49,056 nt of DNA from DATJPD01 sp036394195 (GTDB lineage Bacteria > Pseudomonadota > Alphaproteobacteria > CACIAM-22H2): assembly GCA_036394195.1 (NCBI GenBank), contig DASWFO010000187.1, positions 1 through 49,056 on the forward strand, written 5' to 3'. This document shows, in pieces, positions 14,422 through 22,187 of the stretch. The first letter of the stretch is position 1; the number at the start of each line of letters is the position of its first letter. The translations under genes and the position numbers were made by a program. The notes beneath the pieces are model-generated. The model made no database searches, was not told the DNA's origin, and worked only from the letters and a program-made list of their open reading frames with translations.

Positions 14422-15948
14422 ATGAAAGGCACGATTTCGCCCGCCGAGTTTCCGATCGGCGTCGTCGGGTCCGGCGTGATGGGGCGCGGCATCGCCCAGA
14501 TCGCGGCCGCGGCCGGATTCCCGGTGCGGCTGTTCGACGCCCAGGCCCAGGCGATGGCAGAGGCCTGCGAATTCGTCCGCAAGATGCTGGCCCGCGCCGC
14601 CGAGAAGGGACAAATGCGCCAGGACGAAGCGGCGGCGGCGGGCGGGCGGGTCCAGCCGGTCGCCTCGCTGCACGATCTCGCCCCCTGCGGGCTGGTGGTC
14701 GAGGCCATTGTCGAGCAGCTCGAGCCCAAGCAGACGCTGTTCAAGCAGCTCGAGGACATCGTCCGCGACGACGCCATCCTCGCGACCAACACCTCGTCGC
14801 TGTCGGTGACCGCGATCGCCGCCGGCTGCAAGCGCCCGGAGCGCGTCGCCGGATATCACTTTTTCAATCCCGTGCCGCTGATGAAGCTGGTCGAGGTGGT
14901 CGGCGGCGTGCGCACGACCTCCGGGGTTCTCGACGTTCTGGAGGATGTCGCCCGCCTCGCCGGGCACAAATCGGTGCGCGTGGAGGACAGCCCGGGCTTC
15001 CTGGTCAATCACGCGGGCCGCGCCTATACCAGTGAAGCGCTGCGCATCGTCCAGGAAGGCATTGCCGATTACGCGACCATCGATGCGGTCATGCGGGAGG
15101 CCGCCGGGTTCCGCATGGGGCCGTTCGAGCTTCTGGACCTCACCGCCCTGGACGTCTCGTTTCCGGCGATGAACGCGATCTACACGCAATATTTTCACGA
15201 ACCCCGCTACCGCCCGACGGCGCTGATGCAGCAGCGGACGATCGGCGGCGTCTTGGGGCGCAAGGTCGGGCGGGGGTTCTACGAGTACCGGGACGGCACG
15301 ATCGTCCGCCCGCCCGAGCCGCCGGTCCCGAATGTCCGCGCGCCTGCGGTGTGGATCGGGCCCGGGGCGCGGGACGTCCGCGCCATCATCGGCGACCTGG
15401 CCGGCAGGCTCGACGTGAAGCTCGACCGCAGTGCCACGCCCGACAAGGACTCGCTGTGCATCGTGGTGCCGCTCGGCGACGACGCGACGACAACCGCGAC
15501 CGCGCTGAACCTGGACCCCAAGCGGACCGTCGCGGTGGACACGCTCTATGGCCTCAAGGGTCGGCGCACCATCATGACCACGCCGGTCACCGAGGCGGTG
15601 CATCGCGACGCGGCGCATGCGCTGTTTGCGGCCGACGGGTCCGCGGTCAGCGTCATCCACGACAGCCCGGGCTTCATCGTCCCCCGCGTGGTGGCGATGA
15701 TCGCCAATCTCGGCGCCGATATCGCCCAGCAGCGGATCGCCGCCCCGGCGGACATCGATTTCGGCGTGAAGCTCGGCCTCGGATATCCCGATGGCCCGCT
15801 CACCCTGGGCGACAAGATCGGCGCCGCGCGCGTCCTCACGATCCTCGAGCGGCTGTTCGCGTTCTATGGCGATCCGCGCTACCGGCCGAGCCCGTGGCTG
15901 AAGCGGCGCGCCATGCTGGGGGTCTCGCTGTTCACACCCGAGGCGTGA
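14422..15948 (+). CDS. 3-hydroxyacyl-CoA dehydrogenase, two-domain (about 500 residues)
   Basis: This 508-residue NAD-dependent enzyme has a Rossmann motif GVVGSGVMGRGIAQIAAAAGF at residues 12-32 and NTSSLSVTAIAAGCKRPERVAGYHFFNPVPLMKLVEVV, which carries the catalytic His and its substrate-binding Ser and Asn neighbours. A first C-terminal dimer domain is followed by a linker and a second partial 3HCDH domain with FIVPRVVAMIANLGADIAQQ and LGLGYPDGPLTLGDKIGAARVLTIL. Similar double-domain enzymes include PaaH-type 3-hydroxyadipyl-CoA dehydrogenases. ATG at 14422 is preferred over TTG at 14410. Its stop overlaps the next ATG (TGATG), so it is coupled to the Mct-like gene. The substrate is unproven. 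Confidence 0.88.
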   Translation: MKGTISPAEFPIGVVGSGVMGRGIAQIAAAAGFPVRLFDAQAQAMAEACEFVRKMLARAAEKGQMRQDEAAAAGGRVQPVASLHDLAPCGLVVEAIVEQLEPKQTLFKQLEDIVRDDAILATNTSSLSVTAIAAGCKRPERVAGYHFFNPVPLMKLVEVVGGVRTTSGVLDVLEDVARLAGHKSVRVEDSPGFLVNHAGRAYTSEALRIVQEGIADYATIDAVMREAAGFRMGPFELLDLTALDVSFPAMNAIYTQYFHEPRYRPTALMQQRTIGGVLGRKVGRGFYEYRDGTIVRPPEPPVPNVRAPAVWIGPGARDVRAIIGDLAGRLDVKLDRSATPDKDSLCIVVPLGDDATTTATALNLDPKRTVAVDTLYGLKGRRTIMTTPVTEAVHRDAAHALFAADGSAVSVIHDSPGFIVPRVVAMIANLGADIAQQRIAAPADIDFGVKLGLGYPDGPLTLGDKIGAARVLTILERLFAFYGDPRYRPSPWLKRRAMLGVSLFTPEA

Positions 15949-17177
15949 TGCCGGGAATTCTCGACGGCCTGCGGATCGTCGAGCATGCGGCGTTCGTCGC
16001 CGCACCGCTCGGCGGAATGACCCTGGCGCAGCTCGGCGCCGAGGTGATTCGCTGCGATCCCATCGGCGGCGGTCTCGACTATCGCCGCTGGCCCGTCACG
16101 CGCGACGGCAAAGGCCTCTACTGGGCCGGGCTGAACAAGGGCAAGAAGTCTTTGGCCGTCGACACGCGGCATCCGCGCGGCCGCGAGTTGCTGACGGCCC
16201 TGATCACGGCACCGGGCCCGGAGTCCGGCCTCTTCGTCACCAATTTCCCGGCGCGCGGCTGGCTCGCTTATGACACGCTGAAACAGCGCCGCGCCGATCT
16301 CATCATGGTGAACGTGGTGGGCAATCCGGACGGAAGCGCCGCCCTCGACTACACCGTGAATTCCGCGGTCGGGTTTCCGTATGCGACCGGTCCCGTCGGC
16401 CATGACGGTCCGATCAACCACGTCCTGCCGGCCTGGGACGTCGCCACCGGAGTCACGGCGGCGGTCGGCCTGCTGGCCGCCGAGCGTCACCGTGGCCGCA
16501 CCGGTCAGGGCCAGTACATCAAGCTGGCGCTGGCGGATGTCGCGTTCGCCATGGCCGGTAATCTCGGCCACATCGCCGAAGCGCAGATCAATGGTGACGT
16601 CCGGGCGCGCTACGGCAACGATCTCTACGGCGCCCTGGGCCGCGACTTCGTCACGCGCGACGGCAAGCGGATCATGCTTGTCGCGTTGACGCTGAAGCAG
16701 TGGCAGGGGCTTTTAGAGGCCACAGGTGCGGGCGCCGCGGTCGCCGAGATCGAGCGGCGGGCCGGCCGCGATTTCACGCGCGAAGGCGACCGCTTCGAAG
16801 GGCGCACTGATCTGTTTGCCCTGTTCGGGCCCTGGATCGCGGCGCGCGAGTTCGCCGAGGTCGCGGCGAGTTTTGACAAGCACGGCGTCTGCTGGGGGCC
16901 CTATCGCGATTTCGGCGAGATGGTCCGCGACGATCCACGTTGCTCGACCGCCAATCCGATGTTCACCGCGGTCGAGCAGCCGGGCATCGGCCGCTACCTG
17001 ATGCCGGGTTCGCCGCTCGACTTCTCCGCCGTCGGCCGCGTGCCGCCGGCGCCGGCGCCGCTGCTCGGCGAACATACCGATGAGGTGCTGGGCCGCGTCC
17101 TGGGCCTGAGCGGCCGAGAGATCGGCGACCTGCACGACAGCGGGATCGTGGCCGGGCCCGACAAAGCGGAGGGCTGA
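15948..17177 (+). CDS. mct: CaiB/BaiF family, 2-methylfumaryl-CoA isomerase (mesaconyl-CoA C1-C4 CoA transferase)-like
   Basis: This 409-residue class III CoA-transferase-fold enzyme matches, as I recall it, the Chloroflexus Mct protein in length and in many blocks: FVAAPLGGMTLAQLGAEVIRCDPIGGGLDYRRWPVT, YWAGLNKGKKSLAVDTRHPRGRELL, TNFPARGWLAYD, DYTVNSAVGFPYATGP, HVLPAWDVATG, GQGQYIKLALADVAFAMAGNLG, CSTANPMFTAVEQPGIGRYLMPGSPLDFSAV and LHDSGIVAGPDKA. Mct moves CoA intramolecularly from C1 to C4 of mesaconate in the 3-hydroxypropionate bi-cycle. It overlaps the upstream stop. The next gene starts 4 nt downstream. Other CaiB/BaiF activities are less likely given these matches. Confidence 0.8.
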   Translation: MPGILDGLRIVEHAAFVAAPLGGMTLAQLGAEVIRCDPIGGGLDYRRWPVTRDGKGLYWAGLNKGKKSLAVDTRHPRGRELLTALITAPGPESGLFVTNFPARGWLAYDTLKQRRADLIMVNVVGNPDGSAALDYTVNSAVGFPYATGPVGHDGPINHVLPAWDVATGVTAAVGLLAAERHRGRTGQGQYIKLALADVAFAMAGNLGHIAEAQINGDVRARYGNDLYGALGRDFVTRDGKRIMLVALTLKQWQGLLEATGAGAAVAEIERRAGRDFTREGDRFEGRTDLFALFGPWIAAREFAEVAASFDKHGVCWGPYRDFGEMVRDDPRCSTANPMFTAVEQPGIGRYLMPGSPLDFSAVGRVPPAPAPLLGEHTDEVLGRVLGLSGREIGDLHDSGIVAGPDKAEG

Positions 17178-17180
17178 GCG

Positions 17181-17582
17181 GTGAAACGACCGATGCTCCT
17201 GCTGGCGGTCCTGTTGCTGCTGTCCGGGTTCGTGCCGGCAGAAGAGCCGCCGCAGATCGCCGGCGTGTACAGCGACATGTATTTCAATCGCACGCGCGCC
17301 AGCCTGCTGGGTGTGGAGATCTTCGTGATCCCGTCGCGCGAGGGCTATCACGTCCTGTTCCAGGGGGCCGGCGGCCATCTCGAGGTGCCGGTGCTGGTCC
17401 CGGCGACGATCGAGGGTAACCGCCTCGAATTCGTTCTGCCCGAACGCGCCGGCTACACGGGAAAGTTCACTGGCATCTTCAGCGAGGGTGCGCTGATCGG
17501 CAGCTTTCAGCCGCCGCAGATCAACCGCGTGACCGACACCTGGGAGTTCCGTCTCCGCCGGACCGCGAGCTATTGGCAGTAA
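17181..17582 (+). CDS. Small secreted protein of unknown function
   Basis: This 133-residue protein has a hydrophobic signal (MLLLAVLLLLSGFVPA) and a beta-rich mature part (IAGVYSDMYFNRTRASLLGVEIFVIPS, GYHVLFQGAGG, LEFVLPERAGYTGKFTGIF, WEFRLRR) that could be a small barrel or lipocalin-like sheet. The GTG start at 17181 follows CGGAGGG and lies 4 nt after the Mct-like stop, so it is co-transcribed with the operon, although exported. No Cys in the mature part. I do not recognise the family. A tail-end operon position may be incidental. Confidence 0.8.
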   Translation: MKRPMLLLAVLLLLSGFVPAEEPPQIAGVYSDMYFNRTRASLLGVEIFVIPSREGYHVLFQGAGGHLEVPVLVPATIEGNRLEFVLPERAGYTGKFTGIFSEGALIGSFQPPQINRVTDTWEFRLRRTASYWQ

Positions 17583-17589
17583 TTTAAAA

Positions 17590-17692
17590 GTTCCCCTCGC
17601 CCGCATTCCGATGGGGGAGAGGCCGTGAGCGCGGGCGGATGCCAGCGCGAACGAGAGAGGGGCTCTTAGTATAGAGGGTGAGGGGGTCGTTC
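17590..17692. repeat. Intergenic palindromic repeat, CCCCTC/GAGGGG type
   Basis: This stretch between convergent genes has TTCCCCTCGCCCGCATTCC at the left and GAGGGTGAGGGGG at the right in partial inverted orientation, with a GGGGGAGAGG inside. It belongs to the same broad class of CCCTC-rich alphaproteobacterial intergenic repeats as 34354-34466, though the two copies are not close. Confidence 0.5.
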
Positions 17693-17742
17693 AGACCGCG
17701 CGATGTTTGGTGGTCGGCGCGGGGCTGCATATGGATCCAACC

Positions 17743-18558
17743 CTAGAGATGCGCGTCGACCGTCGTGCGGCTTGTCGGCGGCGCTTTCAGCCGCTGCTCC
17801 TGGCCCAGCTGGGCGACGGCGCGATTGACCGTGACGCAGTCGAATTCGATCACGCGCAGCTTGAGATCGCGTTTGATCGGAAACAGACCACTCACGTCGA
17901 AGTGGTGTTCGGTGAGGAACTTTATGCTCTCGAGGTAATCGGGAACATTCTTGTAGATCGCGATCACCGACAGCTCGGTTTGCAGGGCGGAGAACATGGG
18001 CAGCGTTCGGCCTGCGCCGCGCAGAACCTCCATGTCATAGCCTTGCGTATCGAGCTTCAGGTAGGGGCGTTGGAATCCCAATCTCGCGCGCAGCGGTGGA
18101 AACACGTCATCCAGCGTCCTGATGATCACGGATTCGTCGTGATCGACGACATTGAACCCGTCGACCCGCGGCACTTTCGAATAGTCCGATTCGCGGAAGG
18201 AGCTGAATTGGCTCTCGGCGGCCACTTTCAGGCTCGCTGAGCCGGGTGCGGCGCCCAGCGCATAGCCTTCGATCACCCAATGCCGGTCCCTTAGGCTCCG
18301 CTGCCTCAGGATGTCGACATTTCGCGCGACCGGTTCGAACGAAACGATCGGGCCGTGGTAGCCGATGCGATCCCGCAGGAAATCCCGGTACTGGCCGGTG
18401 TTCGCGCCGACATCGAAGACACAGTCGATCTCGAATTCCGCGAACAGCCGGCCGAGATGTATCGCGAAGTCCCGTTGTTCGATATCGCCGGGCCGCAGGA
18501 CCTCGAAGCCAAAGAAGCGGGACGTCCTGAGCACGAAATCTTTTACGATTTTCAGCAT
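17743..18558 (-). CDS. FkbM family methyltransferase (copy 1)
   Basis: This 271-residue SAM-dependent methyltransferase has motif I at about residues 47-60 (DCVFDVGANTGQYRDFLRDRIG) and a later acidic strand YLKLDTQGYDMEVLRGA, both characteristic of FkbM enzymes. It also has VSFEPVARNVDILRQRSLRD. These enzymes often methylate sugar hydroxyls in polysaccharides or glycolipids, or antibiotic hydroxyls. No signal or TM is present, so it is cytosolic. It lies downstream of a paralogue in the same orientation, with 121 nt between. No glycosyltransferase genes flank the pair, so the acceptor is unknown. Confidence 0.9.
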   Translation of the reverse strand: MLKIVKDFVLRTSRFFGFEVLRPGDIEQRDFAIHLGRLFAEFEIDCVFDVGANTGQYRDFLRDRIGYHGPIVSFEPVARNVDILRQRSLRDRHWVIEGYALGAAPGSASLKVAAESQFSSFRESDYSKVPRVDGFNVVDHDESVIIRTLDDVFPPLRARLGFQRPYLKLDTQGYDMEVLRGAGRTLPMFSALQTELSVIAIYKNVPDYLESIKFLTEHHFDVSGLFPIKRDLKLRVIEFDCVTVNRAVAQLGQEQRLKAPPTSRTTVDAHL

Positions 18559-18679
18559 GCGAGCGCCGCGCGGGCCCTCCTGGCGAGGGTCAGGGGGCGC
18601 CTCTTGGGGGTCAATGGCCAGTGACCAAACGGTGGCCTATGTCGCGGATTGCGGGGCTGATTTCCGCAAAAAATAGATA

Positions 18680-19501
18680 TCAGAGGCGCGCTTCCACGAG
18701 GGCGCGGCCGTCGCGCGGCACCTTTTGTCGCGGACCGGGCGCGCGCTCGATCTGGGCCACGGCACGATTCACCGCGACGCAATCGAACTCGATCAGGCGC
18801 AGCCGGCGATCGCGCTGGATCGGATAGAAACCGGTGACATCGAAATAATGGTCGCCCAGGTATTTGATCGTCTCCATGTAGCCCGGCATGTCCTTGTAAA
18901 TGCCGATCACCGAGGCTTCGGTTTGCAGGGCGCAGAACTGATCCAGAGTTTGAATGCCGCCGTGCAGCACCTCCATGTCGTGGCCCTGGGTGTCGATCTT
19001 CAGGTAGGCGTTGCGGAAGCCCAGTCGCTCGCGCAGCTTGGGGAATACGTCGTCGAGCGTTCTTGTCGCGACCGTCTCGGTGTGGTCGACGACGTTGAAA
19101 CCCTCGATCCGCGGCAGTTTCGTGTAATCGGGTGTCAGGAACGAGCTGAGTTGACTCTCGGCGGTCACGTTTATGCTCAAGGTCCCGGTTTGTGCCGACA
19201 GCGCATAATCCTCGACGATCCAGTGCCGGTCGCGTTGGCTACGCTGCCTGAGGATGTCGATGTTTCGCGCCACTGGCTCGAAGGAGACGATCAGTCCTGC
19301 GTAGAAGACGCGCTCTCTCAGGAAATCGCGATATTGCCCGGAGTTGGCGCCCACATCGAAGACGCAGTCGATGCCAAACTCGTCGAAGAGCTGGCCGAGA
19401 TGGATCGCAAAGTCCCGCTCACACACGTCGCGCAGCGGCATGATTTCAAAGCCAAACGACCGCGACGTCTTGAGGATCAAGTCCTTGACGATCTTCAGCA
19501 T
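18680..19501 (-). CDS. FkbM family methyltransferase (copy 2)
   Basis: This 273-residue paralogue of the downstream gene shares the same block order: MLKIVKDLILKTSRSFGFE start, DCVFDVGANSGQYRDFLRERV SAM motif, SFEPVARNIDILRQRSQRDRHWIVEDYAL, YLKIDTQGHDMEVLHGG and a conserved end LIEFDCVAVNRAVAQ. The two diverge mainly after the last motif. The tandem arrangement suggests duplication followed by specialisation for neighbouring positions on one glycan or for different acceptors, which is inferred. Confidence 0.9.
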   Translation of the reverse strand: MLKIVKDLILKTSRSFGFEIMPLRDVCERDFAIHLGQLFDEFGIDCVFDVGANSGQYRDFLRERVFYAGLIVSFEPVARNIDILRQRSQRDRHWIVEDYALSAQTGTLSINVTAESQLSSFLTPDYTKLPRIEGFNVVDHTETVATRTLDDVFPKLRERLGFRNAYLKIDTQGHDMEVLHGGIQTLDQFCALQTEASVIGIYKDMPGYMETIKYLGDHYFDVTGFYPIQRDRRLRLIEFDCVAVNRAVAQIERAPGPRQKVPRDGRALVEARL

Positions 19502-19607
19502 TGGCGCGCCACCGGGCCTCCCGCCCTGGACAAGCGAGCCTGCAGGATCAAGCGTTATTGATGAAGAGCCCAGTGATAAAAAAAGGGCGGCAGGACTGCC
19601 AGCCGGA

Positions 19608-20810
19608 CTAGACGCGCTCCAGCAGCATCGAAATGCCCTGGCCGACGCCGATGCACATGGTCGTCACAGCGTAACGGCCCTTGCGGCGCTCGAGCTCGCG
19701 CGTCGCCGTGGTGACCAGCCTGGCGCCGCTCATCCCGAGGGGATGGCCGAGGGCGATCGCCCCGCCGTTTGGGTTCACGTGCTCGGCCTCGTCGGGAAGC
19801 CCCAGCATGCGCAACACGGCAAGCCCCTGGGCCGCGAATGCCTCGTTGAGCTCGATCACGTCGATCTTCTTGATGTCGACGCCGGTCTTCTCGAGGAGCT
19901 TTTTGGTCGATGGCGCCGGCCCGATGCCCATGATGCGCGGCGGCACGCCGGCGGTCGCGGCGGCGACCACCCGCGCCCGCGGCGTCAGGCCGTGGCGCTT
20001 GGCCGCAGCCTCGGAGGCGACGATCACGGCGCAGGCGCCGTCGTTGACGCCGGACGCATTGCCGGCGGTCACGGTCCCGCCCTTGCGGAACGGCGTCGGC
20101 AGCTTCGCCAGCGCTTCCAGGCTGGTGTCCCGCGGATGCTCGTCACGATCGACCACGACCGCGTCGCCCTTGCGCTGCGGGATGGTCACCGCGACGATCT
20201 CTTCGGCGAGGCGCCCCGATTTGATGGCGGCGACCGCGCGCTGCTGGCTGCGCAGCGCGAACTTGTCCTGGTCGGCGCGGCTGACCTGGAACTCCTCGGC
20301 CACGTTCTCGGCCGTCTCCGGCATCGAATCCGTGCCGTATTTCTCGTGCATCAGCTTGTTGACGAAGCGCCAGCCGATCGTGGTGTCGAAGATTTCGGCG
20401 TTCCGTGAGAACGCCGTCTCGGCTTTCCCCATCACGAACGGGGCCCGGCTCATGCTTTCGACGCCGCCGGCGAGCATGAATTCGGTCTCGCCAGCCTTGA
20501 TCGCGCGGGCCGCGATGCCGATCGCCTCCATGCCCGATCCGCACAGCCGATTGACGGTGGCGCCGGATACCGTCTCCGGCAGCCCCGCCAGCAGCAGCGA
20601 CATGCGCGCGACGTTGCGGTTGTCCTCGCCGGCTTGGTTGACGCAGCCCATGATCACATCGTCGATGGCGGCCCAATCGACTTTGGGGTTGCGGCCCATC
20701 AGCGCCTTGATCGGGACCGTCAGCAGGTCGTCGGGGCGCACGGACGAAAGCGCGCCGCTGTAGCGGCCGATGGGCGTGCGGGCGGCATCGCAGATAAAGG
20801 CGTCGGGCAT
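19608..20810 (-). CDS. pcaF: 3-oxoadipyl-CoA thiolase
   Basis: This 400-residue thiolase cleaves 3-oxoadipyl-CoA to succinyl-CoA and acetyl-CoA at the end of the beta-ketoadipate or phenylacetate routes. The nucleophile is Cys90 (VNRLCGSGME). His356 (ALGHPLGMSGAR) and Cys386 (TMCIGVGQG) complete the active site. The blocks GCVNQAGEDNRNVARMSLLLAGLP and AETAFSRNAEIFDTTIGWRFVN are typical of PcaF/PaaJ rather than acetoacetyl-CoA thiolases. No pca or paa genes accompany it here. It is divergent from the TRAP operon, so it may be transcribed alone. A broader 3-oxoacyl-CoA thiolase role remains possible. Confidence 0.85.
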   Translation of the reverse strand: MPDAFICDAARTPIGRYSGALSSVRPDDLLTVPIKALMGRNPKVDWAAIDDVIMGCVNQAGEDNRNVARMSLLLAGLPETVSGATVNRLCGSGMEAIGIAARAIKAGETEFMLAGGVESMSRAPFVMGKAETAFSRNAEIFDTTIGWRFVNKLMHEKYGTDSMPETAENVAEEFQVSRADQDKFALRSQQRAVAAIKSGRLAEEIVAVTIPQRKGDAVVVDRDEHPRDTSLEALAKLPTPFRKGGTVTAGNASGVNDGACAVIVASEAAAKRHGLTPRARVVAAATAGVPPRIMGIGPAPSTKKLLEKTGVDIKKIDVIELNEAFAAQGLAVLRMLGLPDEAEHVNPNGGAIALGHPLGMSGARLVTTATRELERRKGRYAVTTMCIGVGQGISMLLERV

Positions 20811-20877
20811 AGGGTGGTCTCGTGGGCGTGGTGGGTTATCCGGACACTAGCACGCCTGATAACGGAGGCGCCCGCCA

Positions 20878-20900
20878 ATTTGTTCTACACTCAAACAAAT
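20878..20900. promoter_or_regulatory. Palindromic operator candidate between pcaF and dctP
   Basis: A perfect 7-bp inverted repeat, ATTTGTT-N9-AACAAAT, lies in an AT-rich patch of the 175-nt divergent intergenic region. It lies 68 nt from the pcaF start and 86 nt from the dctP start. The regulator family cannot be assigned. Confidence 0.5.
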
Positions 20901-20985
20901 GCGTTGCGGCAGTGGGGGCGGCTGGCTACGCTTCCGAATAAAGGGAGATCGTCAGCCAAGACGGTCGACATCCAGGGAGGGATCG

Positions 20986-22005
20986 ATGAAAACGAGTCTG
21001 CTTGCCGCCGCCCTCGCGTTGGCGCTCGCGGCACCGGCACAAGCCCAGGATCGCACCGTCGAGCTCAAGTTCAGCTTGTGGGTGCCGCCGGCCCATCCGC
21101 TCGTGGAGTCGGCGACGAACGACTGGGGGCCGTCGATCGAGAAAGCCTCGAACGGCACGATCAAGGTCAGCATTTTCCCGTCGGAGCAGCTCGGCAAGGC
21201 CTTCGATCACTACGACATGGCGCGCGACGGCATCGCCGACGTCGTGTTCGTCAATCCCGGCTATCAGCCCGGCCGGTTCCCGGTGATCGGCGCCGGCGAG
21301 TTGCCGTTCCTGGTCAAGAACGCCACCGACGGCACGCAGGCGGTGGACGAATGGTACCGCAAATATGCAGCGCGCGAGATGAAGGACGTGAAGTTCTGCT
21401 TCGCCTTCGTCAACGATCCCAGCACCCTGCACATGACCAAACAAAAGGTCGCGCTGCCCGAGCAGCTCAAGGGCATGAAGATCCGCCCCGCCCACGCGAC
21501 GATGGCGTCCTTCATCACGTCGCTCGGGGGGACGAACGTCCAGGCGTCGGCCCCCGAAGTCCGCGACGTGTTGGACCGCGGCGTCGCCGACGGCGTGACG
21601 TTCCCCTGGGGTTCCGTCTTTCTGTTCAAGTTCGATAACGTGGTGAAGTACCACATGGACGCGCCGTTCTACACGACGACCTTCGTGTACGTCATCAACT
21701 CGGCCAAGTACAACGCGATGTCGGCCCGCCAGAAGAAGGTGATCGACGACCACTGCACCAACGAGTGGGCACTGCGGGTCGCCGCACCCTGGGCCGATTT
21801 CGAAGCCGCCGGCCGGCCGAAGATGAAGGAGCTGCCCGGACACGACGTGTATGGCCTGAGCGACGCCGAATCCGCGGCCTGGAAGAAGGCGGCGCAGCCG
21901 CTGCGCGACAAATGGGCGGACAATGTCACTCGCGCCGGCTTCGATCCGAAGGCGGTGATGGGCGAGCTCGAAGCATCGCTGAAGAAGCACAACGCCTCTT
22001 ACTGA
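20986..22005 (+). CDS. dctP: TRAP transporter substrate-binding protein (DctP family)
   Basis: This 339-residue periplasmic protein begins with a Sec signal (MKTSLLAAALALALAAPAQAQ) and has the DctP/TeaA fold: LKFSLWVPPAHPLVESATNDWGPSIEKASNGTIKVSIFPSEQLGKAFDHYDMARDGIADVVFVNPGY. The carboxylate-clamping Arg is probably in GMKIRPAHATM, and the VADGVTFPWGSVF segment corresponds to the conserved VDG/TFP region. The ATG at 20986 follows AGGGAGGG. It is the first gene of a TRAP transporter operon leading into an IlvD/Edd dehydratase, suggesting a sugar acid or related carboxylate ligand. Confidence 0.92.
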   Translation: MKTSLLAAALALALAAPAQAQDRTVELKFSLWVPPAHPLVESATNDWGPSIEKASNGTIKVSIFPSEQLGKAFDHYDMARDGIADVVFVNPGYQPGRFPVIGAGELPFLVKNATDGTQAVDEWYRKYAAREMKDVKFCFAFVNDPSTLHMTKQKVALPEQLKGMKIRPAHATMASFITSLGGTNVQASAPEVRDVLDRGVADGVTFPWGSVFLFKFDNVVKYHMDAPFYTTTFVYVINSAKYNAMSARQKKVIDDHCTNEWALRVAAPWADFEAAGRPKMKELPGHDVYGLSDAESAAWKKAAQPLRDKWADNVTRAGFDPKAVMGELEASLKKHNASY

Positions 22006-22034
22006 GCGCGTCTCGCGTAAGTGGAATCGATTTC

Positions 22035-22182
22035 CGTCATCGCGAGGAGCCCAATTTCCTGCAGGGGGCGAAGCCCCCTGCAACCCCGAGCGACGAATCG
22101 ATTCAGAGTCGAATTCTTGGATTGCTTCGCGGAGCCTGTCCCCGGGCCCGCCTTCGGCGGGACCCGTGGGCTCGCAATGACA
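22035..22182. repeat. Palindromic repeat element with terminal TCATYGCGAG inverted repeats
   Basis: The element starts with TCATCGCGAG (22037-22046) and ends with CTCGCAATGA (22171-22180), inverted with one mismatch. Inside is a perfect 10-bp hairpin, GCAGGGGGC-type arms 22060-22069 and 22073-22082 with a GAA loop, and a second GC hairpin around CCCGCCTTCGGCGGG. Its left part is repeated at 46261-46320. It fills nearly all the space between dctP and dctQ. Confidence 0.75.
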
Positions 22183-22187
22183 GAACC

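Noticed and set aside
12727..16005. Very long open frame on the minus strand (about 1090 codons) opposite the acyl-CoA operon
   Set aside because: It is antisense to three clearly recognised enzymes, is Arg/Asp/Gly-rich with no family pattern, and results from high-GC codon bias on the coding strand.
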